A model generated the notes under the pieces. That model was given only the letters and a program-made list of their open reading frames with translations. It was not told the origin of the DNA and did not search any database. A DNA stretch of 41,568 nucleotides from Desulfurellaceae bacterium (GTDB lineage: Bacteria > Campylobacterota_A > Desulfurellia > Desulfurellales > Hippeaceae): positions 1 through 41,568 of the forward strand of contig WFYS01000016.1 of NCBI GenBank assembly GCA_015490005.1, given 5' to 3'. The position numbers were made by a program, and so were the translations under genes. This document shows, piece after piece, positions 34,320-41,568 of the stretch. The stretch's first letter is position 1, and every line of letters begins with the position of its first letter.

Positions 34320-35267
34320 CTACCCGTTTGTCAAATAATACCCGTTACTTGATTTCAGTGTTTCCACGTATTTTCTTACACCAATTTCTAATGCTATAAA
34401 TTCTTTTTTGTAGCCAGCTTTTCTTAGATTTTCTAAGTTAGCTTGCGTGAACGCTTGATATTTGTTTTTAAGCTCTTCTGGGAATTTTATAAACTCTATG
34501 CGTACGTTTTGGTATAGCGATTGCATAATTTGGGCGAGTTTTAGAAAACTTTCTGCTTTACCTGTTCCTACATTAAAAATTCCTTTAACGGATCTGTTTT
34601 CCATAAAAAATAGATTTACATCCACAACATCGTCAACATATACAAAATCTCTTTTAAACTTATCGCTGCCCTCGAACAATTTCATTGTTCCGTCATCTTG
34701 GATTTGGTTGTGAAAATGGTAAATAACAGACGCCATTTTGCCTTTGTGGTGCTCGTTCGGTCCATAAACGTTGAAATACCGCAAACCAACTATCTGGGTG
34801 TTTTTATCAAGTGCATTTCTTCTCACATATTGGTCAAACAGGAATTTAGAGTATGCGTATATGTTTAATGGAAACTCGTTTTTTCTGTTTTCCTCGAACC
34901 CATTTTGTCCTAATCCGTAAACAGACGCACTTGAAGCGTAGATAAAGCGGATATTGTTGCTCAGTGAATAGTGTAACAACGTTTTTGAGTACTCGTAGTT
35001 ATTTTTCAACATGTATTTACCGTCGGTTTCTAATGTGTTTGAACATGCCCCTTCATGAAAAATTAGCTCTATATTGCCAATTTTGCCAATGTTTTCTAAA
35101 AAATCGTTTTTATCTATAAAATCGCTAAATTCAAGCGCATTCAAGTTAAGGTGTTTTTTTGAGTTTTTTAGGTTGTCCACGACCAATATATCTGTAATTC
35201 CTATTTTATTCAAGCCTCTAACTATATTGCTGCCTATAAAGCCAGCACCGCCTGTAACTACTATCAT
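34320..35267 (-). CDS. hldD: ADP-L-glycero-D-manno-heptose 6-epimerase
   Basis: Last step of ADP-heptose synthesis for the LPS inner core. At 315 residues it is a short-chain dehydrogenase-fold epimerase: NADP-binding TGGAGFIGS (5-13), Y137-x3-K141 (YAYSK) and the HldD-typical YGPNEHHKGKMASV block. I chose ATG 35265-35267 with GGAGGCG just upstream; the longer frame with a hydrophobic, low-quality extension begins inside the divergent gene. It shows that the organism makes heptose-containing LPS. No other hld genes are in the window. Confidence 0.93.
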   Translation of the reverse strand: MIVVTGGAGFIGSNIVRGLNKIGITDILVVDNLKNSKKHLNLNALEFSDFIDKNDFLENIGKIGNIELIFHEGACSNTLETDGKYMLKNNYEYSKTLLHYSLSNNIRFIYASSASVYGLGQNGFEENRKNEFPLNIYAYSKFLFDQYVRRNALDKNTQIVGLRYFNVYGPNEHHKGKMASVIYHFHNQIQDDGTMKLFEGSDKFKRDFVYVDDVVDVNLFFMENRSVKGIFNVGTGKAESFLKLAQIMQSLYQNVRIEFIKFPEELKNKYQAFTQANLENLRKAGYKKEFIALEIGVRKYVETLKSSNGYYLTNG

Positions 35268-35283
35268 AAACGCCTCCAAAATT

Positions 35284-35312
35284 TTGCCATAAAACCACAA
35301 AAAGTATATAAA
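35284..35312 (+). promoter_or_regulatory. Promoter of the recO-like gene
   Basis: TTGCCA (35284-35289), 17 bases, TATAAA (35307-35312), then six bases to ATG 35319. No SD is present, so a leaderless transcript is predicted. Confidence 0.65.
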
Positions 35313-35332
35313 ATAAGTATGTTCAAGTTCAA
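35303..35332 (-). promoter_or_regulatory. Possible promoter of hldD
   Basis: Minus strand: TTGAAC (35327-35332), 18 bases, TATACT (35303-35308). The TTGAAC is tandemly repeated (again at 35321-35326). Its -10 overlaps the -10 of the divergent recO-like promoter. Confidence 0.5.
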
Positions 35333-35894
35333 GTGTATTAGCACCTATTGTGTGGATATGGAAAATAGGATGTTTGTTAAAGCGATAAAGGAGGATGGCA
35401 ACGTAGATTTGGTTGTTTATGGTAAGCACACAGATTTAGACACTTTAACGCTGATGGAGGTTAAGGGAAGAATTAAGAATGAACATAAAGGTTATCTAAT
35501 TGTAGATGCAGTTGACATACTCGATAGATTTGACCAAATTAGAGGTTCCTTTTCCAAGCTATCGGTTGCTATGCTATTTCTTGAAATTGCGTACCGCTCA
35601 AACAGTGGTTTAGGTGTATTGCTAGACGGTTTAGCTAAGCTTAAAAATTGGGATACACACTCTTCTATTGTTTATTTTTTGTATAAATTTTTGGATGAGA
35701 ATGGAGTTTTGGATATAGGAAAGTTTAACGCAAAAGAGCTGGATGTTGTTCAAATGCTTCTGAGAGAGAAAGATAAGCCTGTTTATAAGTATGATAAAAA
35801 TGTGCTTTTGATTTTGAAGAATAAATTGTTGAAAGATACTGTTGCTTATGTTAATCATCCTTTGAATGCATTAAAATTGTTGAGGCTTAGCTGA
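35319..35894 (+). CDS. Putative RecO-like DNA repair protein
   Basis: A 191-residue protein. The N-terminal ~75 residues look like the small OB fold of RecO (a strand-rich start, then VDLVVYGKH and LIVDAVDILDRF). A helical region follows (SKLSVAMLFLEIAYRS; LLDGLAKLKN). It is shorter than typical RecO (about 230-250) and has no zinc-finger cysteines, similar to short RecO forms I associate with Campylobacterota. RecO would load RecA in recombinational repair. Recognition is moderate; a lineage-specific protein is possible. No SD (see promoter). Its stop overlaps the dtd start (TGATG). Confidence 0.55.
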   Translation: MFKFKCISTYCVDMENRMFVKAIKEDGNVDLVVYGKHTDLDTLTLMEVKGRIKNEHKGYLIVDAVDILDRFDQIRGSFSKLSVAMLFLEIAYRSNSGLGVLLDGLAKLKNWDTHSSIVYFLYKFLDENGVLDIGKFNAKELDVVQMLLREKDKPVYKYDKNVLLILKNKLLKDTVAYVNHPLNALKLLRLS

Positions 35895-36349
35895 TGAGGG
35901 CAGTCGTTCAAAGAGTTAAGGATGCTAAAGTTTTTGTAAATGGCAAGATAGTCGGGGAAATAAAAAGAGGTTTGCTTGTTTATTTGTGTGTTTGTAGAGA
36001 TGATAAAGATAAAGATTTAGAATATTTATCTAAAAAAATCGTTAATATGAGAATATTCTCTGACGATAGTGGTAAGTTTAATTTATCTTTAGTGGACATA
36101 GAAGGTTCATGCCTCGTTGTGAGTCAGTTTACTCTTGCTGCTGATACCAAGAAGGGTAACAGACCATCATATTTCTATGCTGCAGACCCTGAAAAGGCCA
36201 AAGAATTTTATGAAAAGTTTGTAGAAATTGTTGGTAGCCAATACAAGATTCATGTAGAAAGGGGTGTCTTCGGAGCCCACATGGATGTTTGTTATATGAA
36301 TGATGGCCCCGTGACTATCTATCTAGATTCAAAAGAAAACTTAAAATAG
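35894..36349 (+). CDS. dtd: D-aminoacyl-tRNA deacylase
   Basis: Hydrolyses D-aminoacyl-tRNA (and glycyl-tRNA-Ala) to keep D-residues out of proteins. At 151 residues it has the start MRAVVQRVKDAKV, the active-site SQFTL motif and the cross-subunit NDGPVT motif near the C-terminus. One-base overlap with the recO-like gene. It is convergent with the cyclase gene, leaving one base between stop codons and no terminator. Confidence 0.95.
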   Translation: MRAVVQRVKDAKVFVNGKIVGEIKRGLLVYLCVCRDDKDKDLEYLSKKIVNMRIFSDDSGKFNLSLVDIEGSCLVVSQFTLAADTKKGNRPSYFYAADPEKAKEFYEKFVEIVGSQYKIHVERGVFGAHMDVCYMNDGPVTIYLDSKENLK

Positions 36350-36350
36350 C

Positions 36351-38237
36351 TTAATAGTTTTCCTCTGTCCACATAGATGGTTCAAACCTTACAACTTTAT
36401 TTCTACCTGACTCTTTTGCGCTATACATGGCTACATCGCTGAATTTGATACATTGCCAGAGGTTTTTGGAATCTTTTGGGAATATAGAAACGCCTATACT
36501 CACGGTTTTTCTGATTATATTGCCTTGTATATTAATATCTGTTTTTTCCACATCTGACCTAATGCGTTCTGCAATTTCTAATGCCAACTTCTCATTTACA
36601 TCTTGCAGTAACACAATAAATTCTTCCCCTCCAAATCTTACTACAATATCAGCTTCCCTAACGCTTCTTGAGATAGACCTAACAACAGTTTTTAGCACTT
36701 CATCCCCTACGTTGTGGCCATATATATCGTTCACCTGTTTAAAAAAGTCTATGTCAATCATCAATATACCTGCTTCTGTGTTTCTGCGTTTTACCGTAGC
36801 GATGAATGTTGGTGAGAATTCATCCAAAAAGCGCCTATTGTATATACCTGTTAATGGATCTCTCAATGTTGATTCTCGCAGCCTTTCCAGTAACCTTTTT
36901 GCTTCTATTACAGGTGCTGCTTCCTTTAAAAATATTTTTAACCTTTTTATCTTTCCTTTGATTTCCTTTGTTTTTTCTTTTTCGTCGAAGATTAATTGAA
37001 CAACGGTTCCCACGCTACCGCTCACAAGCATAGGTATGCATACGTGGTTTTTTATGCCTGTTGCATTAAAGCTCAAGCAAACCTCTTTTTCTAAGAAGGA
37101 GTCTACGTCCTTAGCTGTTCTAACGGCTCTGCACATTGAGCAATTTATTAATATCTCCTGCTTACACATTAGTTTTTCATCGCCGTATACTGTTATATGT
37201 TTTAGGTAGTGTTTGCTATTGTCTACCTCAAATATATTAAATAACTTTATGTTGAATTCATCTTTTATTAGGTCAAAAAGCCTTTTGTATACTGTATTTA
37301 TGTCTGCATCTTCTTCTATTGTTTTTTTGAAAATTACAACTTTATAGCTTTCATCCACAAATTTGTTAAAATGGGATACTAATGCTCCAATCTCATCATG
37401 GCTTATAACGGGTATCTTTAATTTTGGGGAGATCTCTTCTCGAACTAATCTTTCCGAAATTTTACCAACTCTTTTTAAAAATTTTGTTACAAAAGAAATT
37501 AGGTTATAGAAAACCAAAGCTGCTATTAAAGATATTAATCCTCCAAGGATTACGCTGGACAATGTTGTCATAGCTATTCTAAACCTAGTTTTTGATGCGA
37601 AAGAATCTATTGTTTTATCTATGTCACTTAGGTAAAACCCACTTCCAACAACCCAATCCCATGGATAAAAATACTCTATATAAGATATTTTTGGATAACA
37701 TTTGTTTTTATCTCCATTAAATTTGACCCAGCAGTAGCTTATAAATCCACTACCCTCACTTTTTATGGTACGTACCATCTCCTTAAAGAGATACACTCCG
37801 TTTTTGTCTTTCATGTTCAATACGTTTTTGTTTTCGAGGTCTGGTCTAGCTGGATCTAAAATCATGACCCCTTTTGATGTTGCCAACCATATATAATCAA
37901 GTGAGTTTATGTTGCCAAAGGTGTTGTATCGTATTGATTTGATAAATTTTATGGCTTCTGCTTTTGCCTCTTTTTCTGTTAATTTACCATCTTTGTATTC
38001 TTCGTAGTAGTTTTTTATTCCTGCCATTGCTATATTGACAACACTTTTAACGGAGGTTTTTTGAGTTTCTATAAGTTTTTGCTTATAAAAGTTTATTTCC
38101 TTGTTAGTTGATTTTATGTTCGTGTACACGTAATAACCGTAGCCAACGATGCCTATTATTAGTAAGGATAGAATATAGGCGCTTATTATTTTAAACTTAA
38201 TACTTTTAGAAAGGTACCATTTCTTTATGTCTTTCAT
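36351..38237 (-). CDS. Membrane diguanylate cyclase: Cache, HAMP, cysteine-bearing GAF, GGDEF
   Basis: Makes c-di-GMP in response to an extracellular signal. In its 628 residues I see a membrane helix (about 14-36), a single Cache-type sensor (about 60-210, including SLDYIWLAT and a WDWVVGSG motif), a second helix (about 222-247), a HAMP linker, a GAF-like domain (about 310-450) and a GGDEF domain (about 455-628). The catalytic loop is GGEEF (536-540), preceded by the inhibitory I-site RxxD (R527-D530), so the enzyme should be active and product-inhibited. The GAF region has five cysteines (358, 366, 369, 387, 400), suggesting metal or redox sensing. No EAL domain. Confidence 0.9.
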   Translation of the reverse strand: MKDIKKWYLSKSIKFKIISAYILSLLIIGIVGYGYYVYTNIKSTNKEINFYKQKLIETQKTSVKSVVNIAMAGIKNYYEEYKDGKLTEKEAKAEAIKFIKSIRYNTFGNINSLDYIWLATSKGVMILDPARPDLENKNVLNMKDKNGVYLFKEMVRTIKSEGSGFISYCWVKFNGDKNKCYPKISYIEYFYPWDWVVGSGFYLSDIDKTIDSFASKTRFRIAMTTLSSVILGGLISLIAALVFYNLISFVTKFLKRVGKISERLVREEISPKLKIPVISHDEIGALVSHFNKFVDESYKVVIFKKTIEEDADINTVYKRLFDLIKDEFNIKLFNIFEVDNSKHYLKHITVYGDEKLMCKQEILINCSMCRAVRTAKDVDSFLEKEVCLSFNATGIKNHVCIPMLVSGSVGTVVQLIFDEKEKTKEIKGKIKRLKIFLKEAAPVIEAKRLLERLRESTLRDPLTGIYNRRFLDEFSPTFIATVKRRNTEAGILMIDIDFFKQVNDIYGHNVGDEVLKTVVRSISRSVREADIVVRFGGEEFIVLLQDVNEKLALEIAERIRSDVEKTDINIQGNIIRKTVSIGVSIFPKDSKNLWQCIKFSDVAMYSAKESGRNKVVRFEPSMWTEENY

Positions 38238-38312
38238 TTCTTAATCCCCCTGATTATTTTCCAGTTTGTACAAAATTACAATAGATTAGTCAAGAACTTT
38301 ATTCAAACTAAG

Positions 38313-38337
38313 CTTATAGTTTAATTTGACCTATAAG
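38313..38337. repeat. Inverted repeat upstream of the aminotransferase gene
   Basis: CTTATAG (38313-38319) and CTATAAG (38331-38337) with 11 bases between. It lies about 30 bases upstream of the promoter -35. It could be an operator for an unknown regulator; short enough to be chance. Confidence 0.35.
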
Positions 38338-38364
38338 TATAGGCTCCTTGAGCAAACATAATTC

Positions 38365-38392
38365 TTGACAGCTATTTCTATTTGTATAAAAT
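38365..38392 (+). promoter_or_regulatory. Sigma-70 promoter of the aminotransferase gene
   Basis: TTGACA (38365-38370), 16 bases, TAAAAT (38387-38392). The leader is about 28 bases and includes the SD AAGGGGGGAG. Confidence 0.65.
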
Positions 38393-38427
38393 CACTCTAC
38401 TTAAATTTATAAGGGGGGGAGCTTGGA

Positions 38428-39774
38428 ATGTTCGGCAATCCAGACAGAAAGTTCTCAAACTTTTTTAACAACTTAAAACCATCCGGACTTAGATTGGCGC
38501 AAACCATATTTGATAAGAGAGCTAGAGATGATTTGAAAAATAATAGAGAGCCTATTGAGGCGATAAATGTTGCTATAGGCAGTGTTTCTTTAAAAACCCA
38601 CCCAAGACTATTGGAGAGATATCTAAACCCTTTAAATAAAGAGTTAAAGAGCGGCATTTGGAGGTATGCAGAAACTCCAGGTACAGACAAAGCCAATGCT
38701 GTCTTTATAAAAATTATTAAAGCGTTTTTACCTGAAGATGTTAACCCTAAGCTTTACTCAATAATACAAGATGGTGGTTCGGGGGCTATGAAGACTGCTG
38801 TTTTAGGGTTATGTGGAGATGCAGGTAAAGATGAAAAACCATTGCTTGTTATGAATCCTACGTACACGAATTACAAGGCTGTCACTGATGAACTTGCAAG
38901 AAAAATAGTGTCAGTTGAAAGGGCTTTGGATAGAGAGGGCAACTTTAACGACGTGGCCATTGAGGAAATAGAGAAAGCTGTTAAAAAATTTAGGCCTGGG
39001 GCATTGTTAATTATCCCTTACGATAACCCATCAGGTAAATTAATGAGGCAAAAAACGATAAACGAATACGCGCGTATTTGCCTTGAAAATGATATGTTTA
39101 TTATTAGTGATGAGGCGTATAGGGGACTATACTATATAGACGGAGAGCCACCGAGCATTTGGCGAGTTACCAATAAAGACGTTCCTGGAATAGAGGAGGC
39201 GAAGATTAGGATAAGTATAGAGAGCTTATCTAAGACCTTTAACGCTTGCGGCTTAAGGATGGGGGCACTTGTTACGGATAATGGGGATTTTATAAAGAAA
39301 GCTTCTGCTGCCAATATGACCTTACTTTGTCCTTCCATAATAGATATGCATATTGCAGAAGCGCTTTACGATGAGAGCTATGAAGAAATAAGAAAATGGA
39401 TCGGAGATTTGAGGATCTATTATAAAAAACTGCTTGAGTATATGTATGAAAATTTAAAAAAGAGGCTCCCTGACGCCATTGTTTCTAAGCCAGAAGCGTC
39501 AATTTATTTTGTTGTTGATTTGAGGAATATGGTGGATAAAGATTTTAATGCCGAGGATTTTGTAATGTACTGTGCGAAAGAAGGGGAAGTTAATATAAAC
39601 GGAAAACGTTATACCCTACTTGTTAGCCCTATGTGGGGATTCTACAACGTGCTAGAAGGCAAAAATCCTGGCAATACACAGGTTAGGATAGCTTGTGTTG
39701 AACCAGAGGAGAAGATGAAGCTGGTGCCTGAGTTGTTTGAGAAATTACTTAATGACTATCTTGGTAATAGATAA
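38428..39774 (+). CDS. PLP-dependent class I/II aminotransferase
   Basis: A 448-residue fold-type I aminotransferase. It has the PLP lysine K269 in SLSKTFNACGLRMG, D228 (SDEAY) that pairs with the pyridine nitrogen, N200-P201 (YDNPSG) and the carboxylate-binding Arg in QVRIACVEPE. The N-terminus has an extra segment of about 45 residues before the core, making it longer than most aspartate- or aromatic-type enzymes (about 390-400). The substrate cannot be told. It has its own promoter. The acyl-CoA synthetase gene follows, so the pair could serve amino-acid catabolism or fermentation. Confidence 0.85.
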   Translation: MFGNPDRKFSNFFNNLKPSGLRLAQTIFDKRARDDLKNNREPIEAINVAIGSVSLKTHPRLLERYLNPLNKELKSGIWRYAETPGTDKANAVFIKIIKAFLPEDVNPKLYSIIQDGGSGAMKTAVLGLCGDAGKDEKPLLVMNPTYTNYKAVTDELARKIVSVERALDREGNFNDVAIEEIEKAVKKFRPGALLIIPYDNPSGKLMRQKTINEYARICLENDMFIISDEAYRGLYYIDGEPPSIWRVTNKDVPGIEEAKIRISIESLSKTFNACGLRMGALVTDNGDFIKKASAANMTLLCPSIIDMHIAEALYDESYEEIRKWIGDLRIYYKKLLEYMYENLKKRLPDAIVSKPEASIYFVVDLRNMVDKDFNAEDFVMYCAKEGEVNINGKRYTLLVSPMWGFYNVLEGKNPGNTQVRIACVEPEEKMKLVPELFEKLLNDYLGNR

Positions 39775-39832
39775 CTAAGTAATTTTAATTATACATACAG
39801 CTCAAAATATAAATTCTAAATATTATAGCCTA

Positions 39833-39861
39833 TTGACATTTTTGTAATGTTTCTGTAGAAG
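39833..39861 (+). promoter_or_regulatory. Promoter region of the acyl-CoA synthetase gene
   Basis: TTGACA (39833-39838), 17 bases, TAGAAG (39856-39861). The spacer holds TTTTGTAATG (39840-39849), identical to the repeat ahead of the response regulator, with a poor second copy at 39851-39860, so regulation by that system is possible but weakly supported. Confidence 0.5.
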
Positions 39862-39892
39862 GAGTAGGATAGTTTTTAGCGGAGGTGTGTAA

Positions 39893-41568
39893 ATGAAACA
39901 TAATATGGTTAACTATGAAGAAGAGGTTAAAAATTTTAAATTGGAAGTGCCAGAGTATTATAATTTTGCCTTTGATGTTGTGGATGAATGGGCAAAAGAT
40001 AGGACCAAATTGGCTTTGGTTTGGTCTGATAGAACAGGCAGGGTGATAAAAAAGTTTACATTTTGGGATATATCTATCATGTCAAATAAGTTTGCCAATG
40101 TTTTAAGGAATCTTGGTATAAAAAAAGGCGACAATGTTTTTGTAATGGTTCCAAGAATTGTTGAATGGTACGCAGTTATGCTTGGTTTAAATAAGATTGG
40201 TGCAGTTGCCTTGCCAGCGCCAAATATTCTGACCCCCGATGATATATACTACAGAATCAACAAGGGTGAGGCTGTTATGGCAGTAACGAATGCCTCTAAT
40301 GCTCCAAAGGTAGAGGAGGCCTGTGGCGATGGTGAATGCAAGACGTTAAAATACAAAATGGTTATAGATGGTGACCTTGAGGGTTGGTTGTCTTATGAAG
40401 AGGAAATGGATAAAGCATCTTCTAAACTTTTAAGGGACGAGGTTGAACCAACGAAGTCTAATGATCCACTTTTGATTTATTTTACGAGTGGGACAACCAA
40501 GTATCCTAAAATGGTTATGCATGAACAGTCATATGCTTTGGCTCATATTATAACAACTAAATATTGGCATGATTTGCAACCTACAGATTTACATTGGGCG
40601 ATTTCAGATACCGGTTGGGCTAAGGCAGTGTGGGGAAAATTATATGGTCAATGGCAAATTGGCGCAGCTGTTTTTATGCATAATGCAGGCTCTCATTTTG
40701 ATCCTAAAATTACGCTCAAACTTCTTACGACACAGGGAATAACGTCATTTTGCGCACCACCAACGGTTTACAGAATGCTTGTCCAGGAAGATTTGAGTCA
40801 GTATGACTTTTCTTCTCTAAGGCATTGCACGTCTGCCGGGGAGCCTATTAATCCGGAGGTTATTAAAGCTTGGAAAAGTGCAACAGGTACATTGATTTAT
40901 GATGGATATGGACAAACTGAAAGTGTTTTGCTTGTAGCAAATTACCCATGTATGCCTATAAAATACGGTTCCATGGGTAGACCTGTACCGGGCTTTGACG
41001 TTAGAATTGTTAATGATGAAGGAGACGACGTGCCTGTTGGTGAACCTGGACATATCGCTGTGAGGATTAAGCCTAACCATCCTGTGGGTCTCGTAAAAAA
41101 TTATCATAAAGACCAGCAAGCAACAGAGGAGGCATTTAGGGGTAACTTCTACTATACGGGTGATAGGGCTTATATGGATAACGACGGATATTTTTGGTTT
41201 TATGGAAGGGCTGATGATGTCATCAAATCGTCGGGATATAGGATTGGTCCGTTTGAGGTAGAAAGTGCGCTACAGGAGCATCCAGCTGTTGTTGAAAGTG
41301 CTGTTGTTGGAAGCCCAGATCCAATAAGGGGAACAATAGTTAAAGCCTTTATTATATTGGCTAGTGGATACGAGCCTTCTAAGGAACTGATAAAGGATAT
41401 ACAAGATTTTGTTAAGAAGAAAACAGCACCTTATAAATATCCGAGAGAGATAGAGTTTGTTAAAGAATTGCCAAAAACCATAAGTGGAAAGATAAAAAGG
41501 GTTGTTTTGAGACGGATGGAAATGGAAAGAAAATTGGGTAAAAAATCAGCAAACGGTGGTTATGTTTA
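39893..41568 (+). CDS. Acyl-CoA synthetase, AMP-forming (3'-truncated by window edge)
   Basis: Adenylate-forming enzyme that activates a carboxylic acid to its CoA thioester. 558 residues are visible with no stop before the window ends. Motifs: the ATP loop YFTSGTTKYPK (196-206), the YDGYGQTE core, the YTGDRAYMDNDGYFWFYGRADDVI stretch (D of TGD binds ribose; the motif is cut here to its ends) and the catalytic C-terminal lysine K533 (TISGK). The overall pattern resembles medium-chain (ACSM-type) or benzoate-like synthetases more than acetyl-CoA synthetase. ATG 39893 has SD GGAGGTG. By length, the stop is probably just outside the window. Confidence 0.9.
   Translation, partial: MKHNMVNYEEEVKNFKLEVPEYYNFAFDVVDEWAKDRTKLALVWSDRTGRVIKKFTFWDISIMSNKFANVLRNLGIKKGDNVFVMVPRIVEWYAVMLGLNKIGAVALPAPNILTPDDIYYRINKGEAVMAVTNASNAPKVEEACGDGECKTLKYKMVIDGDLEGWLSYEEEMDKASSKLLRDEVEPTKSNDPLLIYFTSGTTKYPKMVMHEQSYALAHIITTKYWHDLQPTDLHWAISDTGWAKAVWGKLYGQWQIGAAVFMHNAGSHFDPKITLKLLTTQGITSFCAPPTVYRMLVQEDLSQYDFSSLRHCTSAGEPINPEVIKAWKSATGTLIYDGYGQTESVLLVANYPCMPIKYGSMGRPVPGFDVRIVNDEGDDVPVGEPGHIAVRIKPNHPVGLVKNYHKDQQATEEAFRGNFYYTGDRAYMDNDGYFWFYGRADDVIKSSGYRIGPFEVESALQEHPAVVESAVVGSPDPIRGTIVKAFIILASGYEPSKELIKDIQDFVKKKTAPYKYPREIEFVKELPKTISGKIKRVVLRRMEMERKLGKKSANGGYV

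Noticed and set aside
35268-35429. Long N-terminal extension of hldD
   Set aside because: It overlaps the divergent recO-like gene, has no SD, and the NADP-binding motif must start at the N-terminus (MIVVTGGAGF).
36427-36999. 190-codon plus-strand frame opposite the cyclase
   Set aside because: Its content follows from the real minus-strand GGDEF and GAF codons; no SD and no protein family.

Overview
The window is AT-rich, compactly coded chromosomal DNA with strong AGA/AGG arginine usage. It looks like the core genome of an anaerobic, probably thermophilic, Gram-negative bacterium. Outer-membrane lineage is indicated by HldD (LPS heptose), LspA, DegP and a YdbH/AsmA-like protein with a YdbL-type lipoprotein. 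Anaerobic life is suggested by the hybrid-cluster protein Hcp and its Crp/Fnr regulator. TrmB carries N- and C-terminal extensions that I associate with Campylobacterota. My best guess is a Hippea/Desulfurella-like organism (Desulfurellales); this is inference, not a database match. I see no phage, insertion sequence or CRISPR array.

Layout. (1) Positions 1-4928, plus strand: end of the ribosomal super-operon (adk-map-infA-rpmJ-rpsM-rpsK-rpsD-rpoA-rplQ) running into lspA, with a perfect intrinsic terminator inside the lspA 5' coding region. (2) 5163-5858, minus: an UPF0173 metallo-hydrolase. (3) 6053-9773, plus: response regulator, sensor kinase, an unknown 66-residue exported protein and a DegP-type protease; matching direct repeats precede both the regulator and the exported protein/protease unit. 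(4) 14944-9797, minus: ribD-ribE-ribBA-ribH-nusB-pyrF-pyrE. (5) 18440-15012, minus: single-chain pyruvate carboxylase. (6) 18774-23376, plus: livKHMGF branched-chain amino-acid transporter. (7) 23420-27221, plus: XRE-cupin regulator, thioredoxin-like protein, DUF364 protein, argF, argG. (8) 27259-28413: long-form trmB. (9) 28649-30271, minus: hcp, divergent from a Crp/Fnr regulator that heads an operon with a YdbH/AsmA-like protein and a YnbE/YdbL-like lipoprotein. (10) 33795-35267, minus: DUF1232 protein, tRNA-Ala(GGC) and hldD, divergent from a recO-like gene and dtd. (11) 36351-38237, minus: a Cache-GAF-GGDEF diguanylate cyclase. (12) 38428 to the end, plus: a PLP aminotransferase and an acyl-CoA synthetase that runs off the window.

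The signals most worth following are these: the terminator embedded in lspA, together with loss of a conserved LspA aspartate; an OmpR-type direct-repeat operator shared by the regulator gene and the exported-protein/degP unit; an FNR-like palindrome placed to activate hcp and repress its own regulator, whose operon also encodes an envelope lipid-bridge system; and several genes whose start codon lies 6-8 bases after a good -10 box, suggesting leaderless mRNAs.
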